Shown here piece by piece: positions 26,260-35,246 of a stretch of 64,000 bases of DNA. This DNA comes from Anaerovirgula multivorans (GTDB taxonomy: Bacteria > Bacillota > Clostridia > Peptostreptococcales > Natronincolaceae), in contig NZ_FZOJ01000001.1 in NCBI RefSeq assembly GCF_900188145.1, forward strand, positions 62,001 to 126,000. Reading direction: 5' to 3'. The notes beneath the pieces were generated by a model that saw only the letters and a list, made by a program, of their open reading frames with translations, was not told the origin of the DNA and made no database searches. How positions within the stretch are numbered: position 1 is the stretch's first letter; the number at the start of each line of letters is the position of its first letter. Position numbers and translations under genes: made by a program.

Positions 26260-27015
26260 ATGAAATTTTCAAAAGTGGGCAGGAAAAATTTTGTAATCTT
26301 TTCTTTAGTTATGATGTTAGGACTTATTGGATATATAAACTACAACCTAAATAAACAATCACTTCTACAGACCTCTAGTGAGCTGGAGCAATATAGAATG
26401 ACAATGCTAGAGGAAAGTGGTGTATTAACTGATTTGTTAGATGATGAAGATGCTGTTATGACAGAAGAGCTTAATCCTGAAGAGATGGATACTGAAAAAA
26501 AAGATGCTGAGGAAGGTACTGAAGACTTAAGTGAAGATTTAGCAGAAGAACAGTTTGATAACAGCCTTATTGTTGATAGTAGAGACTATAACGAGGTTGT
26601 AGGCTTGGTTCAAGAAACAAATGCTCAAATAACAGAAAATATTACCAATAAGGAAGCTATGAAAAGTAGTATATACTTTATTGAAAGTAAATTAGAGAGA
26701 GATAAAAAGCGTAGTGAAATGGTGAGTCAATTAAACGATATCATTAATAATCAACTGACAAATGAAGAAATAAGAAACCAAGCATTAACAGTTAAAATGG
26801 ATATGATTTCAAGTACTGAAAAGGAAGTATTGATTGAAAATATGATTACAGCAAAAGGATTCAATGATACGATTGTATATTTATCGGATAATACAATCAA
26901 TGTAGTTGTTAATAGTGACGAGCTAACAGAGGAGGATGTAGCCAAAATAGTTGATGTGATTAGACGCGAAACTGATATCTCTATGGATGGAATTACAATT
27001 ATGAATAAGAAATAG
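26260..27015 (+). CDS. spoIIIAH: Stage III sporulation protein AH
   Basis: The 251-residue protein has a membrane helix at about residues 13-28 and an acidic linker (about 60-95). The C-terminal YscJ/FliF-like ring domain contains MISSTEKEVLIENMITAKGF and NVVVNSDELTEEDVAKIVDV. In B. subtilis it binds SpoIIQ from the forespore; clostridia vary in the partner. The linker here is unusually acidic. It closes the operon, and the next gene has its own promoter. Confidence 0.95.
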   Translation: MKFSKVGRKNFVIFSLVMMLGLIGYINYNLNKQSLLQTSSELEQYRMTMLEESGVLTDLLDDEDAVMTEELNPEEMDTEKKDAEEGTEDLSEDLAEEQFDNSLIVDSRDYNEVVGLVQETNAQITENITNKEAMKSSIYFIESKLERDKKRSEMVSQLNDIINNQLTNEEIRNQALTVKMDMISSTEKEVLIENMITAKGFNDTIVYLSDNTINVVVNSDELTEEDVAKIVDVIRRETDISMDGITIMNKK

Positions 27016-27021
27016 AAGTGT

Positions 27022-27050
27022 TTGTCAATGGAGAGTGAATTTGCTATAAT
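27022..27050 (+). promoter_or_regulatory. SigA-type promoter for the Asp23-family gene
   Basis: TTGTCA, a 17-nt spacer and TGCTATAAT (extended -10) lie just after spoIIIAH. This would let yqhY and perhaps nusB be transcribed in growing cells, apart from the sporulation operon. Confidence 0.75.
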
Positions 27051-27054
27051 AAAA

Positions 27055-27104
27055 GTAGATAATCCAAATCTTTGATTTGGTGTCAGTCACTTTTACAGAG
27101 TGCA
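27055..27104 (+). repeat. Dispersed intergenic repeat, copy 1
   Basis: GTAGATAATCC is followed by the palindrome CCAAATCTTTGATTTGG, then TGTCAGTCACTTTTACAGAG and TGCAAAA. Close relatives occur at about 36162, 48088, 48219, 48281 and, inverted, 61394. This copy lies within the 5' leader of the yqhY message. Confidence 0.75.
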
Positions 27105-27143
27105 AAAAGAAATCCAACGATGTTATATCTAGGGGGTATATGA

Positions 27144-27545
27144 ATGGAGGCAATTAAAAAACTAGAATATGGTGAAATAAAAATAGCAGATGAAGTTATT
27201 ATAACGATCGCAGGGTTGGCAGCCACAGAAGTAGAAGGTGTATGTGGTATGAGTGGAGGCTTGGTTGACGGTATAGTTGAAATATTAGGGAAAAAAAGTT
27301 TATCAAAAGGAGTCAAGTTAGAAGTTTTAGAAGAGGCTGTAGCAATAGATTTATACCTGATTGTTGATTATGGTGTTAAAATCCCTGATATCGCGTGGAA
27401 AATACAAGATAATGTTAAAGCCGCCATTGAAAGTATGCTAGGTATGAAAGTTGTCGATGTAAACATTCATATTCAAGGTGTTAATTTCCCTAAGGAAGCA
27501 TCAAGAGATAATCCCGCTCCAAAAAGTCAAAAAAGTCAAAGTTAA
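27144..27545 (+). CDS. yqhY: Asp23/Gls24 family envelope stress protein
   Basis: The 133-residue protein is an Asp23 domain from end to end (YGEIKIADEVIITIAGLAAT, EVEGVCGMSGG, then VDVNIHIQGVNF). B. subtilis YqhY is linked to acetyl-CoA carboxylase control; other members are membrane-associated stress proteins. The position before nusB matches B. subtilis. The ATG follows AGGGGGTATATGA. A promoter at 27022 and a terminator at 27562 make it a short unit. Confidence 0.95.
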   Translation: MEAIKKLEYGEIKIADEVIITIAGLAATEVEGVCGMSGGLVDGIVEILGKKSLSKGVKLEVLEEAVAIDLYLIVDYGVKIPDIAWKIQDNVKAAIESMLGMKVVDVNIHIQGVNFPKEASRDNPAPKSQKSQS

Positions 27546-27561
27546 AATATTTCATTCTTGA

Positions 27562-27597
27562 CTAACCCTCTGACATCAGAGGGTTAGTTTGAATTTT
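27562..27597 (+). terminator. Terminator after yqhY
   Basis: A perfect 11-bp stem CTAACCCTCTG/CAGAGGGTTAG with loop ACAT; the following T run (TTTGAATTTT) is broken. Confidence 0.8.
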
Positions 27598-27721
27598 CAC
27601 ACAGAGGTTGTTATTGGGTAATAAAAACATAGGGATTTGGGCAATATCATTTATATAATACTTTCTAGAGTAAGACATGCCCTATGTATCAAATAAAAGA
27701 CAGAAAGAGCAGGAGGATCCA

Positions 27722-28144
27722 ATGTTTATGAACAGAAAATCAGCTAGAGAATTATGTATGAAGATTATATTTGATATGCTAGTAAACAAGGAATATGATA
27801 TAAAAAAGCTAGACTATTATTTGGCAGAAGGTGAAGAAAATCATTCCCAAAAAACCTATATAGATACTGTTGTACATAGTACGATTCAGCATTTAGAGGA
27901 AATCAACCAAATCATAAAAAAATATGCCATTGGATGGACTGTTGATCGCATAGCGAAGGTAGATTTAGCTATTCTTCAACTAGCATTAGTAGAAATCCAA
28001 TATATTGAGGACATTCCCTATAATGTATCAATCAATGAAGCTGTTGAATTGGCAAAGAAGTATAGTGGTGATGAATCTACATCCTTTATTAACGGGATTT
28101 TAGGTAGGTTTGTCGAAGAAGAAGGTATTAAGAAAAATGGATAA
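27722..28144 (+). CDS. nusB: Transcription antitermination factor NusB
   Basis: The start ATG 27722 is preferred over the upstream in-frame ATG at 27677 because AGGAGG lies 5 nt before it and the NusB homology begins here (NRKSARELCMKIIFDM). The product is about 140 residues, the usual length, and helical throughout. It has the conserved WTVDRIAKVDLAILQLALVE and SINEAVELAKKYS. NusB with NusE binds boxA RNA in rRNA operons. It overlaps the next gene by 8 nt. Confidence 0.95.
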   Translation: MFMNRKSARELCMKIIFDMLVNKEYDIKKLDYYLAEGEENHSQKTYIDTVVHSTIQHLEEINQIIKKYAIGWTVDRIAKVDLAILQLALVEIQYIEDIPYNVSINEAVELAKKYSGDESTSFINGILGRFVEEEGIKKNG

Positions 28145-29114
28145 AGAATCTGTTGTTTTAGGAATAGATACCAGTAATTATACTACTTCCTTAGCTATGA
28201 TGGATCTCCATGGAAAGCTTGTAACAGACGAAAGAAGAGTGCTTTCTGTAAAAGAGGGTATGGTAGGCTTACGCCAATCAGAGGCCCTATTCCAACATAT
28301 AAAAGGTCTCCCTGTGATTTGCAAAACAATGGCAGAAGGATGCACACCATTTAAAATCGTAGCAATAAGTAGTGCTGTAAAGCCTAGACCTTTGGAGAAT
28401 TCCTATATGCCAGTTTTTGTAGCTGCAGAATCATTTGGCAGTACCATGAGTACCTTATGGAATCTACCCTTTTATGAATTTAGTCATCAGGAAGGACATA
28501 TCATGGCAGGTCTTTGGTCCTTAGGCCTCCAACTGAACAAACCATTCATGGCGTTACATATCTCTGGAGGAACGACAGAGGTTCTTAGCATCATTCCTAA
28601 AAAAATAGGCTTTGAAATAGAAATAATAGGTGGAACCAGTGATCTTAGCGCTGGTCAGTTTATTGATCGAATCGGTGTAAAGCTGAATTTACCTTTTCCT
28701 GCTGGAGCACATATGGAAAAAATAATAGATATCAACAATGTAAAGGATATAAACATACCGGTTTCTGTTAAAGATACTTTTATTAGTTTTTCTGGACCAG
28801 AAACCTTTGTTCAAAGACGATTAAAAGATGATTTTAAAGCTTCAGATATCATCTATTCTACCTTTCAGTCTGTGGCAAAATCCTTATATCTATTAATAAA
28901 GAATAGTTTAAAAAAATATGATTACAAGGATATATTGGTAGCTGGAGGCGTAGCATCAAATAAGATTATTAAGAACTTTTTAGAAGAAAAACTACAATCC
29001 GAGGGTCTTAATCTATACTTTGGAACTTCTAAATACTGCTCAGACAATGCAGTAGGCATAGCTGCTCTTGGGGTAGATGGTTATCTGCAGCAAAACAAGA
29101 TGAAATTAGGGTGA
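28137..29114 (+). CDS. TsaD/Kae1-like paralogue (M22 family)
   Basis: The frame extends upstream, but ATG 28137 overlaps the nusB stop as ATGGATAA and the homology begins right after it (GIDTSNYTTSLAMM). The 325-residue protein has the ASKHA fold, a metal-binding HxxxH (FSHQEGHIMAG, about 120) and the phosphate loop LHISGGTTEVLS. Near the end is DILVAGGVASNKIIKNF. This is a clostridial relative of TsaD, the t6A tRNA-modification enzyme. The family is usually encoded besides the true tsaD, so its activity is uncertain. It stands between nusB and xseA. Confidence 0.85.
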   Translation: MDKESVVLGIDTSNYTTSLAMMDLHGKLVTDERRVLSVKEGMVGLRQSEALFQHIKGLPVICKTMAEGCTPFKIVAISSAVKPRPLENSYMPVFVAAESFGSTMSTLWNLPFYEFSHQEGHIMAGLWSLGLQLNKPFMALHISGGTTEVLSIIPKKIGFEIEIIGGTSDLSAGQFIDRIGVKLNLPFPAGAHMEKIIDINNVKDINIPVSVKDTFISFSGPETFVQRRLKDDFKASDIIYSTFQSVAKSLYLLIKNSLKKYDYKDILVAGGVASNKIIKNFLEEKLQSEGLNLYFGTSKYCSDNAVGIAALGVDGYLQQNKMKLG

Positions 29115-29120
29115 TTTGAA

Positions 29121-30353
29121 ATGGAAATAAAAACCTTATCAGTTTCACAAATAAATTATTATATCAAGCGACTCTTAATCAGTGATCCTATCTTATCTAA
29201 TATTCATGTTAAGGGGGAAATATCAAACTTTAAATTCCATAGTAGTGGCCATATGTACTTTACTTTAAAGGATGAATACGGGAAAATAGCTTGTATCATG
29301 TTTAAAGGAAATGTAGAAAAGTTAAAAATAACACCTCAGGATGGAATGAATGTAATTGTTAAAGGATACATATCCTTATATGAACGAGATGGACAATATC
29401 AATTATACGTGAATGAAATTGAATCTGCTGGTTTAGGTGATTTATATATAGCTTTTCAGAAACTAAAGGAATCTCTTCAAAGAGAAGGTCTCTTTCATCC
29501 CAATAATAAAAAATCCTTACCTTTTATTCCACAAAAAATTGGTATTATTACTTCGCCTACTGGTTCCGCAATTAAAGATATCATCTCTGTTATAAAACGA
29601 CGTTTTCCTAAAGTGGATTTATATGTCTTTCCTGTACTTGTTCAAGGACAGCAGGCAGCTTCATCTATAGTAAAAGCCATAGAGCTTTGTAACACCTTTA
29701 ATCATATCGAGGTTATTATTCTTGGTAGAGGTGGAGGCTCTATTGAAGAGTTATGGGCTTTTAATGAAGAGGTTGTGGCTAGAGCTATTTATCATAGTAG
29801 GATCCCAATTATATCTGCAGTAGGTCATGAAACGGATTTTACAATAACTGATTTTACAGCAGATGTGAGGGCGCATACTCCTTCTGCAGCTGGTGAATTG
29901 GTTCTACCTAAGCTTACTGATCTAATGGAAACCTTAAATACCTTTCATAGAAGATTGATTTATGCAGTAAATACGAAGGTTTCAGAAGAAAAGCAGCGGA
30001 TAGCAACCATAAAAAATAATTATTATTTTAAGTATCCATTAAACTATGTTTATGATGAAAAGCAACATCTTGATGATTTATATAAAGGCCTTTTGAAAAA
30101 TATGAATGATAAAATGGATCAGCAACAGGAACGGTTGAAATCTACCGGTGAGCTATTAAATAGTTTGAGCCCTCTCTCTATTTTTTCTAGGGGTTATGCT
30201 ATTGCTTTGGATGAGAAAAATCATGTTATTAAAAGTGTTAATAATATTAAAATAGATGATACTATAGATATTGGTGTATTGGATGGTAGGATCAAAACTC
30301 GTGTCATGAATATAATAAAGGAGGACAAGATTCTTGAAAAAAATGAATTATGA
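29121..30353 (+). CDS. xseA: Exodeoxyribonuclease VII large subunit
   Basis: The 410-residue protein has an OB-fold (about residues 20-100, LSNIHVKGEISNFKFHSSGH), and then the catalytic domain. That domain contains IGIITSPTGSAIKDIISVI, EVIILGRGGGSIEELWAFNE and SAVGHETDFTITDFTADVRA. A coiled C-terminal part follows. Exonuclease VII degrades single-stranded DNA from both ends. xseB follows with a 20-nt overlap. Confidence 0.97.
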   Translation: MEIKTLSVSQINYYIKRLLISDPILSNIHVKGEISNFKFHSSGHMYFTLKDEYGKIACIMFKGNVEKLKITPQDGMNVIVKGYISLYERDGQYQLYVNEIESAGLGDLYIAFQKLKESLQREGLFHPNNKKSLPFIPQKIGIITSPTGSAIKDIISVIKRRFPKVDLYVFPVLVQGQQAASSIVKAIELCNTFNHIEVIILGRGGGSIEELWAFNEEVVARAIYHSRIPIISAVGHETDFTITDFTADVRAHTPSAAGELVLPKLTDLMETLNTFHRRLIYAVNTKVSEEKQRIATIKNNYYFKYPLNYVYDEKQHLDDLYKGLLKNMNDKMDQQQERLKSTGELLNSLSPLSIFSRGYAIALDEKNHVIKSVNNIKIDDTIDIGVLDGRIKTRVMNIIKEDKILEKNEL

Positions 30354-30561
30354 AAAGGCGATGAAAAGGCTTGAGGACGTTATTGAGCAATTGGAAAATA
30401 AAGAATTGTCATTAGATGACTCCTTGAAATTATTCCAAGAAGGTATAGACTTATATAGACTTTGCAATGCTAAGTTAAATGAAGCTGAAGAAAAAATTCA
30501 AATGATTGTTGAAGAGGATGGGGTTATAAAATCTATTCCTTTTATAGATGGGGAGGAGTAA
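30334..30561 (+). CDS. xseB: Exodeoxyribonuclease VII small subunit
   Basis: The 75-residue subunit has the XseB pattern NYEKAMKRLEDVIEQLENKE, then LSLDDSLKLFQEGIDLYRLC. The start is TTG at 30334 with AAAGGAGG 9 nt before it, inside the end of xseA; an ATG four codons on is possible. Several small subunits bind one large subunit. Confidence 0.95.
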   Translation: MKKMNYEKAMKRLEDVIEQLENKELSLDDSLKLFQEGIDLYRLCNAKLNEAEEKIQMIVEEDGVIKSIPFIDGEE

Positions 30562-31448
30562 TGATGGATTTAAAGCAAGACTTGAGCCATTATATTGAGC
30601 TGATAAATAAGGAATTGCAAAAATATATGGATATTTATCCTAGAAAAAATAAAACGTTAATCGATGCTATGAATTATAGTTTAATGGCGGGTGGAAAACG
30701 ACTTAGGCCTGTTCTAGCATTAGCCTCCTATAACATCTTTAATCATGAAATAGAAGAGGTTTTACCTTATGCTTGTGGGATTGAAATGATTCATACCTAT
30801 TCTCTAATTCATGATGATTTGCCTGCCATGGATAATGATGATTATCGAAGGGGAAAACTCACAAATCATAAGGTGTTTGGAGAAGGAACTGCTATTTTAG
30901 CGGGGGATGGTTTGCTAAACTATGCTTTTGAAATAATGCTTCAAGATGCAGTGAAGAGAAAAAATGTATCGCCTTATGTAGAAAGTATGAGGGTTATTGC
31001 TGAAGCTGCTGGGATCAATGGGATGATAGGTGGACAGATTGTAGATCTTGAAAGCGAAAATAAAACAATTGACGGAGATACTCTAGAATATATTCATTTA
31101 AAGAAAACTGCTGCTTTGATTACGGCGCCTTTAAAAATTGGGGCTATTATTGGACAAGCAAGTGAAGTCGACATTGAGAACATGGAGTTCATAGGAAGAA
31201 ATTTAGGTCTAGCTTTCCAAATCAGAGATGATATTTTAGATATCATTGGTGAAAATGATAAGTTGGGTAAAAATGTAGGTAGCGATGAAAATAAACAAAA
31301 ATCTACTTATCCGTCAATTCATGGTCTTGAGTACTCTATTAATAAGGTAAAGGAACTAACTTTGAGTGCTAATGAAAAACTAATGAAATATAACAATGCA
31401 AGCTTTCTCTACGAATTAAGTAATTATTTGATTAATAGAGAGTTTTAA
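30561..31448 (+). CDS. ispA: Polyprenyl synthetase (farnesyl diphosphate synthase type)
   Basis: The 295-residue enzyme condenses DMAPP/GPP with IPP. It has the first aspartate-rich motif HDDLPAMDND (about residues 82-91), the GGKRLRPVLALAS motif, and the second aspartate-rich motif FQIRDDILDIIG. The residues before the first motif (EMIHTYSLI) are of the short-chain bacterial type, so FPP is the likely product; a GGPP product cannot be excluded. It starts at the last base of xseB, so the genes are coupled. dxs, the first enzyme of the MEP pathway, lies 1.9 kb downstream. Confidence 0.95.
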   Translation: MMDLKQDLSHYIELINKELQKYMDIYPRKNKTLIDAMNYSLMAGGKRLRPVLALASYNIFNHEIEEVLPYACGIEMIHTYSLIHDDLPAMDNDDYRRGKLTNHKVFGEGTAILAGDGLLNYAFEIMLQDAVKRKNVSPYVESMRVIAEAAGINGMIGGQIVDLESENKTIDGDTLEYIHLKKTAALITAPLKIGAIIGQASEVDIENMEFIGRNLGLAFQIRDDILDIIGENDKLGKNVGSDENKQKSTYPSIHGLEYSINKVKELTLSANEKLMKYNNASFLYELSNYLINREF

Positions 31449-31464
31449 ATAAGGAGGAAATATA

Positions 31465-31914
31465 GTGGATTTTTTCGATTCTTTGTTTAACAACAAAATA
31501 TTATGGACCTCAGCCTTATCATGGTTTATAGCACAGTCTTTAAAGGTGGTACATACTCTAGTTGTTGACAAACGTTTTAATGTATCACGATTTGTTGGTT
31601 CAGGGGGAATGCCTAGTTCACATTCTTCCTTTGTTATGGCACTAACTACTGCTACAGGACTAGTACACGGGTGGGATTCTGGGATATTTGCAGTTGCTCT
31701 TGTATTTTCCCTTGTAGTGATGTATGATGCTGCTGGCGTAAGAAATGCAGTAGGGAAGCAGGCAAGTATTCTTAATAAAATTATTGCAGACATTCATCAT
31801 AAAAAGGAAAAAAAGCTTACAGAACAAAGATTAAAAGAGCTAATAGGACATACACCTATTGAAGTGTTTGTAGGAGCCATTTTAGGGATAATAGTAGCAA
31901 ATATCGTCATTTGA
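31465..31914 (+). CDS. Divergent PAP2-family membrane protein (DUF212, YuiD-like)
   Basis: The 149-residue protein has the DUF212 motifs SGGMPSSHSSFVMALTTATG and VMYDAAGVRNAVGKQA, with about four membrane helices. The family is distantly related to PAP2 phosphatases (the SxxSH motif is kept). It may act on a lipid diphosphate such as a polyprenyl diphosphate. Its place between ispA and dxs fits but does not prove that. GTG start with AAGGAGG 8 nt upstream. Its last codons carry the promoter of the OLE RNA. Confidence 0.93.
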   Translation: MDFFDSLFNNKILWTSALSWFIAQSLKVVHTLVVDKRFNVSRFVGSGGMPSSHSSFVMALTTATGLVHGWDSGIFAVALVFSLVVMYDAAGVRNAVGKQASILNKIIADIHHKKEKKLTEQRLKELIGHTPIEVFVGAILGIIVANIVI

Positions 31915-31939
31915 TAAAAGATAAAGTATATGTTATAAT
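31911..31939 (+). promoter_or_regulatory. Promoter of the OLE RNA
   Basis: TTGATA (31911-31916), a 17-nt spacer and TATAAT (31934-31939) form a near-consensus SigA promoter. The -35 box overlaps the stop codon of the DUF212 gene. Transcription should start at about 31946-31948. Confidence 0.85.
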
Positions 31940-31946
31940 GTTTTTT

Positions 31947-32560
31947 ATATTATTCTGTAGTGGTACAGTATTCTAGTCAGTTAAGTTAGCTTGGAAGACG
32001 GGGCTAAAAATCCGTTGAAGGGCGTATCGATGAAGTTCTTGGTTTCGGCTTTTGACGCCCAGTTGGGGGTCGTTTCTGGGAGTAAGGAGATGGGGGCGAT
32101 CTGCAAAGGCATGCAGGCGATGACCCTCGCTCCGTGGAGGCCATTTTCAATTTTTGTTGAAGTGGAGGAAACCTATAGATTTGTGCTAGCTGTGCGAATC
32201 ATAGTGTAGCCTGCCTTGCGTGGAATAGGCAGATGAGTAGATCAGTTTTCGGATATCAGGGCCCGATGGAAGAAATCATTGCTATTTGAAATCTATTCTG
32301 CAAAAGAGGCTAAGAGCTAATTTAAACTGTTGAGGAAAACTCCTAGACTGTTCTATGAGAAGTATATTAAGGATTACAGTGCGGACTAAGTGGTATTCCA
32401 GTCCTGTTTTTGGCGACAAGGCAGAGGTTAATTTAAAGGGAAACCGCTACTATGGCGACAGGTAGCATTGACCTGGGAAATCCTACTGGACCTAAGCCGT
32501 AAAATTTACTTAATATACTGCCACTACCTTAAAGCTGATAGCTATTGCTATCAGCTTTAA
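31947..32560 (+). ncRNA. ole: OLE RNA (ornate large extremophilic RNA)
   Basis: A stretch of about 610 nt, more GC-rich than its surroundings, has no convincing ORF. It has many paired segments, for example GGGCGTATCGATG..GACGCCC near 32020-32066. Size, the position between isoprenoid genes (ispA upstream, dxs downstream) and the OapA gene directly after it all match the OLE RNA locus of Bacillus halodurans and anaerobic Firmicutes. OLE RNA forms a membrane ribonucleoprotein with OapA and other proteins and is tied to growth under cold, ethanol and magnesium stress. The 3' end is placed at the 14-bp hairpin at 32529-32560. The start is inferred from the promoter. Confidence 0.9.
32529..32560 (+). 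terminator. Hairpin at the 3' end of OLE RNA
   Basis: A perfect 14-bp stem TTAAAGCTGATAGC/GCTATCAGCTTTAA closes on a TATT loop. The T run is missing (GTATGTTATT), so termination may be partial and allow read-through into oapA. Confidence 0.65.
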
Positions 32561-32689
32561 GTATGTTATTATAAGAAAGAGATTAAACTAGGGTAGTATA
32601 TAGCTGGATTGAATATATGAGATATACATATTTCTTTATAAAAGTAGATTATCCTTGATAGTAATAGTATAATAATTGGAGGGATATTT

Positions 32690-33319
32690 TTGCCAAGAAA
32701 TAGTGAAAATGGTAAAAAAGGCAATCATGATAATAGTGATTTTTGGAAAAAATATAATTTGAAATGGGTTATTATTGTTTCAATATGGACTTTTTTGTTA
32801 ACAATCATTATAAGCATTGCAGCAGAAATGGTTTTTTTAAATACTGAAGTAATTTTTGCATTTATTATTTTAGTTACAATTATATTAACAGGAGTTATTA
32901 GTGACATGGTTGGGGTAGCCGTTACCGTTGCTTCGGATAAGCCTTTTCATGCAATGGCAGCAGATAAAGTAGAAGGGGCTAAATATGCAATTAAGCTGTT
33001 GAAGAATGCTGGCCCTGTTTCTAATTTTTGCAATGACGTTATCGGAGACATATGTGGAATCGTCAGTGGGGTTGCAGGAATTAGCATTATTTTACAAATA
33101 AACGAACTGGTTTTCCCCTTAAATCGTGCACTCCTTACAATTAGTATGAGTGGTTTTATTGCCTCTATGACGGTGGGAGGAAAGGCTATAGGAAAAAATA
33201 TAGGGATTTTGCATTCACATATTATTGTTTTCAATACGGCGAAGGTTTTAAATTTCGTGGACCAAAAATTAAATATCAATCTGTTTTCGAATTCTAACAA
33301 AACTAAGAAAGAGAGATGA
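32690..33319 (+). CDS. oapA: OLE-associated membrane protein OapA
   Basis: The 209-residue protein has four hydrophobic helices (about residues 25-48, 53-81, 118-138 and 148-170). A DxxxD motif lies in CNDVIGDICG (Asp116 and Asp120), as in B. halodurans OapA. OapA binds OLE RNA and carries it to the membrane. The start is TTG, with GGAGGG upstream. The gene lies 130 nt after OLE RNA and overlaps dxs by 4 nt. Lysine and arginine residues at both ends suit RNA contact. Confidence 0.93.
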   Translation: MPRNSENGKKGNHDNSDFWKKYNLKWVIIVSIWTFLLTIIISIAAEMVFLNTEVIFAFIILVTIILTGVISDMVGVAVTVASDKPFHAMAADKVEGAKYAIKLLKNAGPVSNFCNDVIGDICGIVSGVAGISIILQINELVFPLNRALLTISMSGFIASMTVGGKAIGKNIGILHSHIIVFNTAKVLNFVDQKLNINLFSNSNKTKKER

Positions 33320-35229
33320 TGGTTATGTATAAATACTTAGAACAAATCAACTCTCCAAATGATTTAAAAAAGCTAAAGGGTTATGAAGTTAAGTTATTAG
33401 CTGAAGAAATTAGAAGCTTTCTTATCGATTCAGTTGCTAAAACAGGAGGACACTTAGCCTCAAATCTTGGTGTTGTAGAGTTAACCTTAGCATTACACAC
33501 AGTTTTTGATACCTTACAGGATAAAATTATTTGGGATGTAGGACATCAAAGCTATATTCATAAGATATTGACTGATCGCAGAAAACAATTTCATACTTTA
33601 AGACAATATAAAGGTATTAGCGGATTTCCTAAAAGATATGAAAGTCCACATGACCATTTTGATACTGGTCATAGTAGTACCTCTATTTCTGCTGCCTTGG
33701 GAATGGCATGTGCTAGGGACTTAAATCATGAAAAACATGCAGTTGTTGCATTAATAGGAGATGGAGCTTTAACAGGTGGCTTGGCATTTGAAGCATTAAA
33801 TCATGCAGGACAAAGCAAAAAAAACATGTTAGTCATCTTGAATGATAATGAAATGTCAATTTCAGAAAATGTTGGAGGTTTGTCCAACTATTTGAATAAA
33901 ATTAGAACGAATTCCGTTTATTCAAAGGTTAAGGGTGATATGGAAAGCCTTATCAGCTATATACCAGGAATCGGAAAAACCGTTGTAAAAACCGCAGAAA
34001 AGGCAAAGGATTGTATTAAGTATTTTTTTGTTCCAGGGATCCTATTTGAGGAATTAGGATTTAAATACATTGGGCCTATTGATGGTCATAATTATAATGA
34101 GCTTTGTAAAGTATTAAATAGCTGTAAAAATCTAAAAGGCCCTGTGCTGTTGCATGTTATGACGAAAAAAGGAAAAGGCTATCCCTTTGCTGAAAAATAT
34201 CCTGATAAGTTTCATGGTGTAAGTCCTTTCACTATAGATAGTGGGAAACCACTATCATCTTCTCGTGGTATCTCTTACTCTGAAGTTGCTGGAAATACTT
34301 TAGTAGAATGCGCTGAAACAGATGATAGAATTGTTGCGATTACAGCTGCTATGCCAGCTGGAACTGGACTCACTAAATTTGCTCATCGTTTTCCTAAAAG
34401 ATTTTTCGATGTTGGTATTGCAGAGCAACATGCAATAACATTTGCTGCTGGTATGGCGGCAGAGGGTTATAAGCCATGTTTTGCTGTGTATTCCACCTTT
34501 TTACAAAGAGGATATGATCAGATCATTCATGATGTTTGTCTTCAAAATTTACCGGTAACCTTCTTAATAGATCGGGCTGGGTTAGTAGGTAATGATGGAG
34601 AGACTCACCACGGTGCCTTTGATATTTCCTTTTTATTACCAATTCCTAATTTGACTATTATGGCTCCTAAGGATGGGGTAGAATTAAGAAAAATGATTCA
34701 ATATGCCATGAAGACAAAAGGCCCTATTGCCATTCGGTATCCTAGAGGAACGGCTGTTACTATCAATGAATCTTCAAATAATGATATTGTAACAGGGAAA
34801 GGCGAAATTATCTATGAAAAAGGGAATGATGCTTTAATTGTAGCAGTTGGACACATGAATCCATTAGCAATGGCAATTTCTGAAAAGCTTTTTAAAGAAA
34901 AGAAGATAAAGACAACTGTAATGAATCCACGTTTTATCAAGCCAATAGATGAAGATCTATTGATAAAATATGCTCAGAAGCATAAAAGAGTTTATGTAAT
35001 GGAGGATAATGCTAAGATAGGCGGTTTTGGTCTTTATATTCAAGGGCTTCTTAATAATTATAAAATCTTTAAGGAAGTAAATATTATAGGATTGCCCGAT
35101 GAATTTGTTGAACATGGGGACGTTGATACACTATATAATCTATACGGATTAGGTTTAAATGAAATATATAATAGAATCTGTGATGATTTTCAAGAAAAAT
35201 CCTTTCAAAATATACTCATCACTCGATAA
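33316..35229 (+). CDS. dxs: 1-Deoxy-D-xylulose-5-phosphate synthase
   Basis: The 637-residue thiamine-diphosphate enzyme joins pyruvate and glyceraldehyde 3-phosphate in the first step of the MEP isoprenoid pathway. It shows the ThDP motif IGDGALTGGLAFEALNHAG (about residues 150-170), DVGHQSYIHKIL, and the C-terminal half with DVGIAEQHAITFAAGMA. Its length and domains are complete. The ATG overlaps the oapA stop codon as ATGATG. Confidence 0.97.
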   Translation: MMVMYKYLEQINSPNDLKKLKGYEVKLLAEEIRSFLIDSVAKTGGHLASNLGVVELTLALHTVFDTLQDKIIWDVGHQSYIHKILTDRRKQFHTLRQYKGISGFPKRYESPHDHFDTGHSSTSISAALGMACARDLNHEKHAVVALIGDGALTGGLAFEALNHAGQSKKNMLVILNDNEMSISENVGGLSNYLNKIRTNSVYSKVKGDMESLISYIPGIGKTVVKTAEKAKDCIKYFFVPGILFEELGFKYIGPIDGHNYNELCKVLNSCKNLKGPVLLHVMTKKGKGYPFAEKYPDKFHGVSPFTIDSGKPLSSSRGISYSEVAGNTLVECAETDDRIVAITAAMPAGTGLTKFAHRFPKRFFDVGIAEQHAITFAAGMAAEGYKPCFAVYSTFLQRGYDQIIHDVCLQNLPVTFLIDRAGLVGNDGETHHGAFDISFLLPIPNLTIMAPKDGVELRKMIQYAMKTKGPIAIRYPRGTAVTINESSNNDIVTGKGEIIYEKGNDALIVAVGHMNPLAMAISEKLFKEKKIKTTVMNPRFIKPIDEDLLIKYAQKHKRVYVMEDNAKIGGFGLYIQGLLNNYKIFKEVNIIGLPDEFVEHGDVDTLYNLYGLGLNEIYNRICDDFQEKSFQNILITR

Positions 35230-35246
35230 ACAGGAGAAATGAAAGA

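Noticed and set aside
31991..32209. A 72-codon ORF on the + strand within the OLE RNA
   Set aside because: It lies in a structured RNA, has no ribosome-binding site and its composition is not protein-like.
32655..32673. A SigA promoter for oapA (TTGATA and TATAAT)
   Set aside because: The two hexamers are only 7 nt apart, far too close for a promoter.
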